Shown here piece after piece: positions 36,357 through 45,311 of a stretch of DNA of 57,908 nt. The notes beneath the pieces are model-generated. The model saw only the letters and a program-made list of their open reading frames with translations, searched no databases and was not told the DNA's origin. Every line of letters begins with the position of its first letter. Position 1 is the first letter of the stretch. This DNA comes from Hyphomonadaceae bacterium (lineage in GTDB: Bacteria; Pseudomonadota; Alphaproteobacteria; Caulobacterales; Aquidulcibacteraceae): the NCBI GenBank assembly GCA_021731815.1, contig JAKFWO010000004.1:1-57908 (forward strand). The letters are read 5' to 3'. The position numbers and the translations under genes are program-made.

Positions 36357-36902
36357 ATGATTCCCGATATCACGATCCGCCGCGCCTTACCGGAAGAGGC
36401 CGCCTTTGTCGCGCAATTGGGGCGGGAAACCTTTGCCGCGACCTTCGGCGATTCCTACGCGCCCCACGATCTCGCGGATTTTTTCGCCGGGCCCTATTCC
36501 GATGAATATATGGAAACCGCCTTGGCCGATCCCGCCAATGCGGCCTGGATCGCGGTAGAGAGCGAAGGGAGAGGGGCCGCTGGTTTCGGCGGTTTCTGCC
36601 TCGCGGGTCCGGCGAGTTTCGATCTCGATGACCCTCCGCCAAATCCGGGAGCTCTTCAGAGATTATATCTGCGCCCCGCCTTTCAGGGCCGCCGCATTGG
36701 CACGCGCCTGCTGGAGCTCGGCCTTGCCTGGCTCGAGGCTGCACATTATCGACCGCTTTTTCTCTCGGTCGACGCGGAAAATTACGGGGCCCAGCGGCTT
36801 TATGCCCGTTATGGCTTCGTCAAGATCAAGGAATTCGCCTTCATGGTCGGTTCCCATGCCGATCGCGAATTTCTGATGGAGCGGAAAACCGGGCCGCGAT
36901 AG
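36357..36902 (+). CDS. GNAT-family N-acetyltransferase
   Basis: This 181-residue protein has the GNAT fold. The start ITIRRALPEEAAFVAQLGR is followed by a beta strand region GAAGFGGFCLAG and the acetyl-CoA-binding motif LYLRPAFQGRRIGTRLLELG (Q/R-x-x-G-x form). The next helix-strand is FLSVDAENYGAQRLYARYGFVK, a common small-molecule or protein N-acetyltransferase ending. The substrate is unknown. It starts seven bases after nuoF, so it is probably read through with the nuo transcript. The opposite-strand accD gene ends 18 bp away, so this is a convergent junction. Confidence 0.9.
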   Translation: MIPDITIRRALPEEAAFVAQLGRETFAATFGDSYAPHDLADFFAGPYSDEYMETALADPANAAWIAVESEGRGAAGFGGFCLAGPASFDLDDPPPNPGALQRLYLRPAFQGRRIGTRLLELGLAWLEAAHYRPLFLSVDAENYGAQRLYARYGFVKIKEFAFMVGSHADREFLMERKTGPR

Positions 36903-36920
36903 GCTCTCTTTCCGCTGAAA

Positions 36921-37895
36921 TCAGGCTTCCTTCTGCTTCCGGCTGGCGGGGTCGATGGCGCGCCGGTTCATCAGGAGCTGCAACACCAGCGCCAATTGCC
37001 GGCGCAGATCGCGGCGATCGACCACCATATCCACCATGCCCTTGTCACGCAGATATTCAGCGCGCTGAAAGCCTTCAGGCAATTTCTGGCGAATGGTTTG
37101 CTCGATCACGCGCGGACCGGCAAAGCCGATCAGGGCATTGGGTTCGGCGATGTGAATGTCGCCCAGCATGGCATAGCTCGCCGTCACCCCGCCAGTGGTC
37201 GGGTCGGTCAGGACCACGACATAAGGCAGACCCGCTTCCCGAACCATGTCCACGGCAAGTGTCGTGCGCGGCATTTGCATGAGCGAGAGCACGCCTTCCT
37301 GCATCCTGGCTCCCCCCGAAGCGGGGATACAGATCAGCGCGGCCCGGCGCTCGACTGCAATTTCGGCCGCTTTCACGAAGGCCTCGCCCGCCGCCATGCC
37401 GAGCGACCCGCCCATGAACTCAAAATCCTGGGCGATGATCACGCTGTCGACGCCCCCGACCTTGCCCACGGCGATCGCCATGGAATCTTCCCGGCCGGTC
37501 TTTGCGCGGGCCGCCTTGATCCGGTCGGTATATTTCTTGTCATCCTTGAATTTGAGCGGATCGAGAACAACGGGCGGAAGAGGAACCTCCTCCCAATTGC
37601 CCTGCCCGTTGTCTGTCCCCTCGGCATTGTCATCGAGCAGGATTTTGAAACGCTGCTGTGGCCCGATCCGCATGTGGAAGCCGGTGGGCGTCACCCACAG
37701 ATCACGCTCGAGATCGGGCTTGTAAAGCAATTCCCCGGTTTCAGGGCATTTGACCCAGAGCGTATCATCGCCCTTGCCCGGTTGGGGCTTGCGCCGGGCC
37801 GGGGGTTCCGGCTTCACGGGAGCCGGCTTCTGCTCCTCCTGACGCTGAAACAGCTTCTTCATCCCCGGCGGGGTGATATCGGAAATCCAGTTCAT
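36921..37895 (-). CDS. accD: Acetyl-CoA carboxylase carboxyltransferase subunit beta
   Basis: AccD, with AccA, transfers carboxyl from biotin to acetyl-CoA for malonyl-CoA. The carboxyltransferase core is intact (QDFEFMGGSLGMAAGEAF, PASGGARMQEG, LTDPTTGGVTASYAM, GFAGPRVIEQTIR). The N-terminal zinc ribbon that carries four Cys in E. coli is altered: only C50 remains; the other positions are T53, T69 and G72, in WVKCPETGELLY and LWVTPTGFHMR. Some alphaproteobacterial AccDs show the same loss, as I recall. The first 40 residues are Lys/Pro/Glu-rich. The start overlaps the dapB stop as ATGA, so the two are coupled. Confidence 0.95.
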   Translation of the reverse strand: MNWISDITPPGMKKLFQRQEEQKPAPVKPEPPARRKPQPGKGDDTLWVKCPETGELLYKPDLERDLWVTPTGFHMRIGPQQRFKILLDDNAEGTDNGQGNWEEVPLPPVVLDPLKFKDDKKYTDRIKAARAKTGREDSMAIAVGKVGGVDSVIIAQDFEFMGGSLGMAAGEAFVKAAEIAVERRAALICIPASGGARMQEGVLSLMQMPRTTLAVDMVREAGLPYVVVLTDPTTGGVTASYAMLGDIHIAEPNALIGFAGPRVIEQTIRQKLPEGFQRAEYLRDKGMVDMVVDRRDLRRQLALVLQLLMNRRAIDPASRKQKEA

Positions 37896-38761
37896 GCCGG
37901 ACCTTTCTGTTCAGGCGGGTAATCGGTAGGCGTGCTGAGATCGAAGCCCAAAACGTCCTGCATCGACCACAGGCCCGGAGGCTTGTCTCTCACCCAGATC
38001 GCGGCCCGCAGCGCGCCCTGGGCAAACAGGCTGCGCGACAGCGCCCGATGGCCAAGATAGATTGCTTCGTCCTCATTCACAAAGGCTGCTTCGTGATCGC
38101 CGATGATACCGCCGGCGCGGCGGATGGCAAAGCCGATTGCGCCGCTGCGCCGTGCTTCTGTCTGTCCCTCCCGCGGCCCCTCGCGCAGCGCGTCGAGGCG
38201 TGAGCCCCGACCGGCGGCGGCGGCGTGCCCGATCGCCAGCGCGGTTCCCGAAGGAGCGTCGAGCTTGTGCCGGTGGTGGCTTTCGGCGATCTCGATGTCC
38301 CAGTCGGGTCCCAGCATCTGCGCCGCCTGTCGTACAAGCCCGAGCAGAACATTGACTCCCACCCCGAAATTCGCCGCCTGTACGATCGGGCGCAGACGGG
38401 CGTGCTGAGCGATCTCTTCCTGTTCGCCGGGCGAAAATCCGGTGGTGCCGAGAATGATGGCCGGAAGCGGTCCCGGTCCAAAGGCATTCAGGGCCGCAAG
38501 ACTGGCCGACGGTCGGGTGAAGTCGACAAACACCCCTGCGCCTTCCACCGCCACGCGCGGATCGGCGTGTATCAGGGCACCCAGCGGATCAGCCCCGATG
38601 ATTCCCCCGGCATCCGTGCCGATCAGGTCAGAGCCCGGCTGTTCTGTTCCCGCGAGGATACGAAACCGGGGATCCCCGGCAGCCGCCTTGAGCAGCTCCC
38701 GCCCCATTTTTCCGGCCACACCGGCAATCGCAAGGCGAAGGGGATTGTTCGTTTCGATCAT
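37892..38761 (-). CDS. dapB: 4-hydroxy-tetrahydrodipicolinate reductase
   Basis: DapB uses NAD(P)H to reduce HTPA in lysine and diaminopimelate synthesis. The Rossmann loop is IAGVAGKMGRELLKA. FVDFTRPSASLAAL and GTTGFSPGEQEEI follow. The catalytic histidine/lysine signature is ESHHRHKLDAPSGTAL. The 289-residue length is usual. It is upstream of accD and coupled to it, an unusual pairing of lysine/peptidoglycan precursor and fatty-acid genes. Promoter sequence should lie in the 628-bp gap upstream. Active-site motifs are all intact. Confidence 0.96.
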   Translation of the reverse strand: MIETNNPLRLAIAGVAGKMGRELLKAAAGDPRFRILAGTEQPGSDLIGTDAGGIIGADPLGALIHADPRVAVEGAGVFVDFTRPSASLAALNAFGPGPLPAIILGTTGFSPGEQEEIAQHARLRPIVQAANFGVGVNVLLGLVRQAAQMLGPDWDIEIAESHHRHKLDAPSGTALAIGHAAAAGRGSRLDALREGPREGQTEARRSGAIGFAIRRAGGIIGDHEAAFVNEDEAIYLGHRALSRSLFAQGALRAAIWVRDKPPGLWSMQDVLGFDLSTPTDYPPEQKGPA

Positions 38762-39036
38762 CGCGGTTCAACCCTGACACCCGCCCGTTTCGGGCGTATT
38801 TCTGTATTTGTTCCCGATCGAACAGACGAATCTGCCGGAATCGCGATCGTTACGCTTTCGGAAAGGCGCGATTCTGGTTTTCGTTCTCCGCGAACAGGCC
38901 CGCATTGATCGCTTGTTTCCATGAACATGGTCGCGTCGGGTGAAATGGTGTCGGCGAATGGCGGCTCAAAGAGCCAACCATGTTACGCCACGCACACCGA
39001 CGGTTCAGAATCATCCGAAACCCGCGTCACCAGAAT

Positions 39037-39077
39037 GCGTTCAGAAAAGGGGAGTCCGTTTTCGTCCGAACGCGCTC
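39037..39077 (-). repeat. Inverted half-copy of the dispersed repeat
   Basis: The reverse-oriented arms GCGTTCAG and CGAACGCGCTC flank AAAAGGGGAGTCCGTTTTCG, which matches the reverse complement of the second hairpin of the copies at 52.7 kb. Confidence 0.65.
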
Positions 39078-39294
39078 TAAATTATTGATTGCCAGAATTT
39101 TTACTCTGAAATTCGGCCGGTGTATCTTCGAAAATGCCCCGGCATGGATTCTGCCGTGCTCACAATGTCAGCGTGGCGGCGTTCCGTCGATTGGCCCGGA
39201 AGATAGATGCCCGGATACGCGGTCACTCCAATATTCCGGGGAGCCTTAAAAAACTTCCCGACCTGTCGAGAAACAAGCGCCTTTTCAAAAGACC

Positions 39295-39330
39295 ATCAGC
39301 CCCTGTTTGCCGATGCAAACAGGGGCTGAT
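39295..39330 (-). terminator. Perfect 16-bp hairpin after the TonB receptor gene
   Basis: The stem ATCAGCCCCTGTTTGC pairs without mismatch with its complement across a CGAT loop. T-runs occur on both sides (TTTTT on the plus strand; TCTTTT reading leftwards). It lies 59 bp after the receptor stop, so it most likely ends that minus-strand transcript. Confidence 0.82.
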
Positions 39331-39389
39331 TTTTGGATTGCCCCCCTTCCTGACGCTCATTCAGGCGTCAAGAAGGGGTGATGCCGATA

Positions 39390-41768
39390 TTATCCACCAA
39401 ATTTCTTCGACAATTTTACGCCGAACTCGCTGCGGTCATTGGACAGGACCACACCGACAAAGCCGGTCTGTTGCAGGCGACCCTGGTCATAGACTTCGTT
39501 GGTGACGTTCTCGCCATAGATGTTGAAGGTCCAGCTGTCATCGGGCGAGGTATAGCCAACCGTGAAGCCCAGCAGGCCGCGGGAATTCAGCCGCTCGCTC
39601 TCGCGATTGACCGATTGGCCGAACTGGTCACCGCGATAGGAATAATTGACCGACGCGATGAAGCGTCCGCCATTGCCAAGTGCCGTTTCGTAACGCGGCG
39701 TGATGGCGAGCGTCCAGCGGGGCGTCAGTGCCGGGCTGTCGCCGAGGCCGATCCCCAGCACGCCGGCATCGACGGCGGTGATCTCGGAATCGAGGTAACC
39801 GACGGCCGTTGCCAGGGTAAATCCCTTGAACAATTCGACCTTTGTGTCGAGTTCCACCCCGCGCGAACGCGAGCGCCCGGCATTTTCCACGATCGTGACA
39901 AAGCCGCCACCCGCCGTGGTGTCGGAGAATGGCAAAGCGAGATCGCGATAGAGCGTCCAGAAGAGCGCAATCGAGCCCTGAATGCGTCCGCCAAAGGCCG
40001 AGCCCTTGAAACCGCTTTCGAAATTGATCGCGGTCTGTTCGTCAAAGCTCACAAATTGTCCCGGTCCGCCGAAGGGGCGGGGCGGGAAGCCGCCGGTCTG
40101 ATAGCCCTTCTGGATCTGGGCATAGGCATTGACGCTATCGGTCAAAGCCAGCAGGGCGTTCACGTCCCAGGTGAGCTCATTGAACGCTACCGAGCGGAAG
40201 GTGCGGGTCGGAAAGCTCGGGAACAGGGCATTGGCGTCCTTGGAATCCCGCGACCAGCGCAAGCCGCCCCCGACTGTCAGTCTCTCATTCAGCCGTGCCT
40301 TGATATTGCCATAGACCGCATAGGCATTGGTGGTCTGGTTGAGGTCGAAATCACCAAGCCCGGTCGGGAAACCAAGATTGAAAGGCACGCCGAAATTGTC
40401 GATCTGGCCGGGCGTATTGAAGGGGCTGAACACGAAGGGGCCGGAATCGGTGGTCCCGTCCTCAAAGAAATAATAGAGACCGCCCACGAAATCGAAAATG
40501 CCGGCAGAAGCGTTCAATTGCCATTCGACGGATACCTGCTCGGCGCGACCGATTTCGGGGAATTCCGACAGGTTGAACGGGGTCTCGTCGTCATCGAGCC
40601 CGCCCGAATAATCGGAATAGCGATAGCTCGCCAGCAATTTGGTCGAAATCGAATCGGTGATCCCGTAATCGACCGTCAGCGATCCGCCCCAGGCCGAATT
40701 GGTCGTGGTTTCGAGGCCGGCCACGGTCGAGAAGCTGTCATCGCGATCGGCCGCAAACAATTGGCCATTGGCACCCGCCGGCAGGAAAGGCGCGATATTG
40801 CCGCCCGTAAAGCCTGGTTGCAGAACGAAGAAATCGCCCGCAAACGGATTGGGCCGGTTCTGGATCGGTGTCCCGATCGTGAAATTGTCGCCCGCGCCGA
40901 CCCCGATGCCATTGACTTCGGTCGTATAGGGCGATTGGCCGTTATTGGCCTGCAATCCGTCGATCGAGAAGGTGAAGGCCAGCCGGTCGGTCGGTTCCCA
41001 GCGCGCCTTGATCCGCCCGCCAAATTCCTGTTCCTCGCCGACCCGGGCTTCGGGCTCGGGCAGCAGCAGGAAATCGCCCACACCATTGCGGCGCTTGAAA
41101 TAGGTCGAGACGGAGACGTCGAAATTTTCCGCGAGCGGGAATTCGGCATAGATGTTCGCTGCCGCGCGCCCGCGCGAGCCGCCTTGCAGATTGACGATGG
41201 CGCTGTTGGGCTTTCCACCCGGGCTCGAGGTGACGATGTTCACCGCCCCGCCGAGTGAATTACGGCCATAAAGCGTGCCCTGCGGACCGCGCAGGACCTC
41301 GATCCGCTCGATATTGACGAGCGAGAGATTGGAGCCCAGTTGCCGGCCGAGATAGACGCCATCAAGATAGACACCGACCCCGGGATCGGTGGTGATGATG
41401 TGGTCCTGCAGGCCGATGCCGCGAATGAAGATCGCTGCCTGCGCCGTATTGCCAACCCCGAAACGGGTAATGGTCAGATTGGGGACATATTTGCCGACAT
41501 CCTCGACACTGCCGATATTTTGTTCGGCGAGCTGGGTCGGCCCGACCACTGCGAGCGCGGCTGGCACGTCGAAGGCCGATTCCTCGCGCTTGCGGGCGGT
41601 GACGATAATCTCGCCGGTGGTTTCCTGCTCCTCGATCCCCGGCGGCTGATTGGCCGCGCCCTGGGCGAAGGCTGCTCCCGAAAGCGACATGCTGGCCAAC
41701 AGGGTTGTCGAGCCCAGCAACAGCACCCGAAAAATGGCCGGGCCAGAAATCTTTTTCTCACTCAACAT
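39390..41768 (-). CDS. TonB-dependent outer-membrane receptor
   Basis: This 792-residue receptor has a signal peptide ending near ASMSLSGAAFAQ, a short N-terminal region with GEIIVTARKREESAFDVP (TonB-box region), then a plug domain (IGSVEDVGKYVPNLTITRFG, IERIEVLRGPQGTLYGRNSLGGAVNIVT) and a 22-strand-type barrel. The C-terminus is LSKKFGG instead of a terminal F. The 'GPQGTLYGRNS' plug type is typical of sphingomonad/caulobacter receptors that import siderophores or organic substrates. GAGGGG six bases upstream fixes the ATG at 41768; the frame is open to a GTG at 41789. Its symporter neighbour points to a shared solute; the substrate is not predictable. Confidence 0.94.
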   Translation of the reverse strand: MLSEKKISGPAIFRVLLLGSTTLLASMSLSGAAFAQGAANQPPGIEEQETTGEIIVTARKREESAFDVPAALAVVGPTQLAEQNIGSVEDVGKYVPNLTITRFGVGNTAQAAIFIRGIGLQDHIITTDPGVGVYLDGVYLGRQLGSNLSLVNIERIEVLRGPQGTLYGRNSLGGAVNIVTSSPGGKPNSAIVNLQGGSRGRAAANIYAEFPLAENFDVSVSTYFKRRNGVGDFLLLPEPEARVGEEQEFGGRIKARWEPTDRLAFTFSIDGLQANNGQSPYTTEVNGIGVGAGDNFTIGTPIQNRPNPFAGDFFVLQPGFTGGNIAPFLPAGANGQLFAADRDDSFSTVAGLETTTNSAWGGSLTVDYGITDSISTKLLASYRYSDYSGGLDDDETPFNLSEFPEIGRAEQVSVEWQLNASAGIFDFVGGLYYFFEDGTTDSGPFVFSPFNTPGQIDNFGVPFNLGFPTGLGDFDLNQTTNAYAVYGNIKARLNERLTVGGGLRWSRDSKDANALFPSFPTRTFRSVAFNELTWDVNALLALTDSVNAYAQIQKGYQTGGFPPRPFGGPGQFVSFDEQTAINFESGFKGSAFGGRIQGSIALFWTLYRDLALPFSDTTAGGGFVTIVENAGRSRSRGVELDTKVELFKGFTLATAVGYLDSEITAVDAGVLGIGLGDSPALTPRWTLAITPRYETALGNGGRFIASVNYSYRGDQFGQSVNRESERLNSRGLLGFTVGYTSPDDSWTFNIYGENVTNEVYDQGRLQQTGFVGVVLSNDRSEFGVKLSKKFGG

Positions 41769-42139
41769 CTTGATCCCCTCTTTGGGCACCGGATCCGCAA
41801 AAGCGAAGGTGCACGAAATTTGGTCGGGCAGGTCTCCGTGCCATTTCCCCCGGCTGCGTATGAATCGCCATGCCGGGACGACAATGGTCGCGAGGCTCCA
41901 CCGATCGCCAATGACGGTTCCCGCGACATGCGGAACCGATATTGCGTCCTGTCTTCGTCAAATATTCAGGTGCCACGGAAGTCTATTCGCACTCCGAATA
42001 CAGGAACACCGAATCCAGACTGGGCGAATTTTGGCAGAGAGTCAAAATCCCGTGAAAAAATACCTGCACTGTGTCACAAAAGCATCATCACGCCCCGACG
42101 CGGGTTTCAGGACGCGATGGCACTGAAAAAACAGAACAA
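41769..42139. other. 371-bp intergenic region upstream of the receptor
   Basis: It lies between the stop of the symporter gene and the receptor start, both on the minus strand. No gene is seen. It presumably carries the receptor promoter; I see no clear Fur-box-like palindrome. Confidence 0.5.
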
Positions 42140-43558
42140 TCAGCCCGCTTGCGGTCGCACCCGGAACCCCAGGAGCAGAATCAGTGGCGGAATCCAGGGC
42201 AGCAGATATTCACCGACATCGCCGGGCAGATCCGGGCGCGCATTCATCCAGACGGTTCCCAGAAAGCCCGCGGCCATGGCGGCAAGGACCGCCCAATCCC
42301 GGCTCGGCACCCCCAGCACCCGGCACACGACGATCGGTCCGAATGCGGCTCCGAGCGCCGACCACGCAAACAGCACGCGCCGGAACACGGAGGCCGGCAA
42401 AAACAGCGCCAGCGCGATGGCCGCAATCGCCACCGCCGCGAGTGCGCCGCGCACCAGCCACACGCCCGAAATCCCGCCACGCGCGCGGCCAAGACCCAGA
42501 TCATGGGCCAGCGCCGCTGAAGTTACCAGCAATTGGCTGTCGACGGTCGACATGATTGCCGCGAGCACGGCGGCGACCACCACGCCTTGCACCACGGGAT
42601 GGCCGAGCGCCTCGGACAGCACGAACAGGATGTCCTCATGCGCACCGGCCGCCGGCGGGCCATAGAGCGCGCGCGCTGCCAGCGCAGCCGCCCCCATGCC
42701 GCCATAGACCGCAATTCCCCAGGCGACCGAAGCGATGGTGCCCCCCCGGCGCGCCTTTTCGTCCCGGAGTGCGATGATCCAGTTGAGATTATGCGGCTGG
42801 CCAAGCGATGCGAGACCAAGCCCGGCTCCGCCGGCAACGATGGCCAGCGCGTTCCAGCCTCGGGCACCGCCAAAAATATCGACATAATTGGAATCGACCG
42901 AAATGGTCGCCCAGACAGCCGCCGGCCCGCCAGCCGCACTGATCGCAGCGATCGGGAGGAACAAAGCGACAAAGGCCATGATCGCGCCCTGAAAGGCATC
43001 GGTCGCCGCCACCGCCCAGAAACCGCCGAGAGCGGTATAGGAAAACACGATCAGCGCGCCGATGCCGAGCCCGAGCACGGGATCGATATGCAGCGATTTT
43101 TCAAAGGATTGACCCGCCGCCTGAAACTGGCTCGCGATATAGAAGCTGAAGCAGAAAATCACCAGTACCGCGGCGAGGCTGCGAATGGCCCGCCCGATCG
43201 GGCCCGATGCGTTCACTGCAAGGAAATCGATCAGTGTCAGATGGCTCTTTTCGCGCCCCTCGCGCGCCAGCATGGGCCCCGCAAACGCCCAGCAGGCCCA
43301 GAACCCGATCACAAGGCCAAGTGCCAGCCATATGGCCTGCAAGCCCGCCAGATAGACGAAGCCCGAATAACCGACCAGAATCCAGGCCGAGGAATTGGAG
43401 GACACATAGGCAAAGGCCCCCAACAGGCCGCCCAGCCGGTTCTCCCCGCCGATAAAGGCTTCTTTCGACTTCGCCCGCCGCGCCGCGATGATGCCGATCG
43501 CCAGCATGCCGATATTGTAGATCAGCAGCACCACCAGAATTATGAATTCCTTGCTCAC
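42140..43558 (-). CDS. Sodium:solute symporter (SSS/PutP family)
   Basis: This 472-residue protein has about 13 membrane helices. Typical elements are AFAYVSSNSSAWILVGYSGFVY in helix 2, FSYTALGGFWAVAATDAFQG (sodium-site region of the LeuT-like fold) and AAIMSTVDSQLLVTSAALAHDL. The last motif is the SSS signature and is close to PutP-type proline or pantothenate transporters. The start is a GTG at 43558, with GGGGGAGGGG five bases upstream; extension to 43675 lacks family similarity. The solute is unknown, but proximity and common strand with the TonB receptor suggest a joint uptake route. Confidence 0.92.
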   Translation of the reverse strand: MSKEFIILVVLLIYNIGMLAIGIIAARRAKSKEAFIGGENRLGGLLGAFAYVSSNSSAWILVGYSGFVYLAGLQAIWLALGLVIGFWACWAFAGPMLAREGREKSHLTLIDFLAVNASGPIGRAIRSLAAVLVIFCFSFYIASQFQAAGQSFEKSLHIDPVLGLGIGALIVFSYTALGGFWAVAATDAFQGAIMAFVALFLPIAAISAAGGPAAVWATISVDSNYVDIFGGARGWNALAIVAGGAGLGLASLGQPHNLNWIIALRDEKARRGGTIASVAWGIAVYGGMGAAALAARALYGPPAAGAHEDILFVLSEALGHPVVQGVVVAAVLAAIMSTVDSQLLVTSAALAHDLGLGRARGGISGVWLVRGALAAVAIAAIALALFLPASVFRRVLFAWSALGAAFGPIVVCRVLGVPSRDWAVLAAMAAGFLGTVWMNARPDLPGDVGEYLLPWIPPLILLLGFRVRPQAG

Positions 43559-43845
43559 GATTCCCCTCCCCCAACCGATGACACGACCCGGGCTCCGGCA
43601 GGCGAAATTTCGGCCCGCACCGAAAAGAATATTTGTCAATCCGCGCAAACGCGCTAAATCCGTATCGGCTGGCACGTCGCGAAGTGATTGACTGAAAGGC
43701 GTTTGTTCGTGTTCTGTGCAAGCACAGCCTTAAGGCGCGCGTCGTGGTGACGCAATCTTTGGACTGAGTTATCGCGGATCGGGTTTGGGGCAAAGCGGGT
43801 TCCGGTTCCCATGACAGGAACCCCTCGTGGGCAGGAAAGACGGAC

Positions 43846-44709
43846 ATGGCCAGATTTCCAATGCAGATGGGCGGGGGTGGATCCTTTCGCTGGCCCGTGC
43901 TCCTGTTGTTTCTGGTGGGGGCGGCATTTTACTGGTTCTCCAACCAGAAATCCGCGCCGCTTACCGGGCGCAACCAGTTCATCACCTCGAATGTCGGCCA
44001 GGAAAGCGCGCTGGGGCTCGAGGCCTATCGCCAGATCCTGTCGCAATCCAATGTGGTGCGTGAGGGAGAGGCGGCGCAGACGGTGCGCGCGATTGGCGAG
44101 CGGATTGCGCGCGCGGCGGTCAACCATCCCGATCCCGCCATTTCCGAGATCGCCCGCGGCTTCGAATGGCAATTCGAACTCATCGAATCGGACCAGGCCA
44201 ATGCCTTTTGCCTGCCGGGCGGCAAGGTCGCCGTCTATACCGGACTGCTGCCGATCGCCAAAAATTCCGATGGGCTTGCCGCGATCATGGGCCATGAAGT
44301 CGCTCATGCACTGGCCCGGCATGGCGGCGAGCGCATGTCCCAACAGCAATTGATGCAATTCGGACAAATGGCGGTGGCGATGGCGGCGGGTGACCTCCCG
44401 CCCCAGGCCCAGCAGGCGGTGATGGGCGCATTCGGTGCGGGCGCGCAATTCGGGGTACTGCTGCCCTTTTCGCGCAAGCACGAGGAGGAGGCCGACCAGA
44501 TCGGGCTCGATCTTCTCGTGCGCGCCTGCTTCGACCCGACCGAGGCACCGGCCCTGTGGGAACGGATGAAGGAATTGTCGGGTGGCCAGGCCTCACCGGA
44601 ATTCGCCTCCACCCATCCCGCACCCGAGACAAGGGCGCAGAATTTCCGCGAATGGATGGAGGGTGCCCTGAAATTGCGGCGCGATTCCTGCGCGATCGGT
44701 TCGAAGTAA
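43846..44709 (+). CDS. M48-family metallopeptidase, membrane-anchored
   Basis: This 287-residue protein has an N-terminal anchor at about 16-30 followed by an M48 (Oma1/LoiP-like) domain. The zinc motif is HEVAH (H150-H154), and the third ligand is within HEEEADQIGLDLL. A typical DQANAFCLPGGKVAVYTGLL strand precedes the active site. The protease faces the periplasm and would degrade misfolded envelope proteins. There is no lipobox, so it is an anchored protein and not a lipoprotein. It is upstream of, and convergent with, an NTF2-like gene 20 bp away. Confidence 0.92.
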   Translation: MARFPMQMGGGGSFRWPVLLLFLVGAAFYWFSNQKSAPLTGRNQFITSNVGQESALGLEAYRQILSQSNVVREGEAAQTVRAIGERIARAAVNHPDPAISEIARGFEWQFELIESDQANAFCLPGGKVAVYTGLLPIAKNSDGLAAIMGHEVAHALARHGGERMSQQQLMQFGQMAVAMAAGDLPPQAQQAVMGAFGAGAQFGVLLPFSRKHEEEADQIGLDLLVRACFDPTEAPALWERMKELSGGQASPEFASTHPAPETRAQNFREWMEGALKLRRDSCAIGSK

Positions 44710-44729
44710 ACCGTAAGACAGCGGAGAAT

Positions 44730-45098
44730 CTATTCCCGCGGCAGCAAGGGGCCGAAAAAACCATCTATGCGGCTGATCTTCATTTCGTCGAGATCGAGCG
44801 CCACGCAATCGAGGCCGTCAAAGGTCTTTCCATCGGGCCAGACCACCTGCCAGGCATAACGTGCACGGTCATGATGCATGTCGATGACGCTGGTCTGCTT
44901 CAGCATGGCATCGCCCACCCGCGCATGAAAGGCCCGGATCAGCTCGTAGAAAGCTTCCCGCCCGGAAATCGCGTGCTGGGGGTCGGTGAAGGTCACGCCC
45001 GGCGTCACCGCCGATTCGACAAGGGCACGAAGCTTTGCGGGGTCGCGCTCATTCCAGGCAGCGCGGATATTGGCAAAACATGCGGGTTCAGGTGACAC
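44730..45098 (-). CDS. NTF2-like (SnoaL-type) protein
   Basis: This 122-residue cone-shaped NTF2-like fold has FANIRAAWNERDPAKLRALV, VTFTDPQHAISGREAFYELIRAFHARV, and the strands RARYAWQVVWPDG and FDGLDCVALD, ending ISRIDGFFG. Such proteins bind small ligands or act as isomerases or cyclases; nothing defines the substrate. The start is a GTG at 45098 with GGGGAAATCG upstream. It is divergent from the HSDL2-like SDR and convergent with the M48 gene. Confidence 0.85.
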   Translation of the reverse strand: MSPEPACFANIRAAWNERDPAKLRALVESAVTPGVTFTDPQHAISGREAFYELIRAFHARVGDAMLKQTSVIDMHHDRARYAWQVVWPDGKTFDGLDCVALDLDEMKISRIDGFFGPLLPRE

Positions 45099-45311
45099 GG
45101 CGATTTCCCCGGTTTAGACTGTCGGGACCCGGAACGCCGGACCCGGATTGCGTGCCGTCGTGGCTATCAGGGCGGCACCATTTTGACAAGCTATGGTTTG
45201 GCCGGGCAACAATCCGGCCGGGCTTTGGCCGGTCCGGTTGGAACCGCCCGGCACTCCCGACAGGCTGGCGCGTTTCCCCTTCATCTCCCATTGCACCCCC
45301 GGAGGCTTTTG

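Larger units (their letters stand above)
38762..39389. other. 628-bp region upstream of dapB and downstream of the TonB receptor
   Basis: There is no credible gene here. The region contains a decayed inverted half-copy of the dispersed repeat (39037-39077) and a strong hairpin (39295-39330). The half next to dapB presumably has its promoter; I could not identify a clear -35/-10 pair. Confidence 0.55.

Noticed and set aside
39378-41258. A 626-codon plus-strand frame antisense to the TonB receptor
   Set aside because: The receptor has plug, barrel, signal peptide and ribosome site; the antisense frame has none of these.
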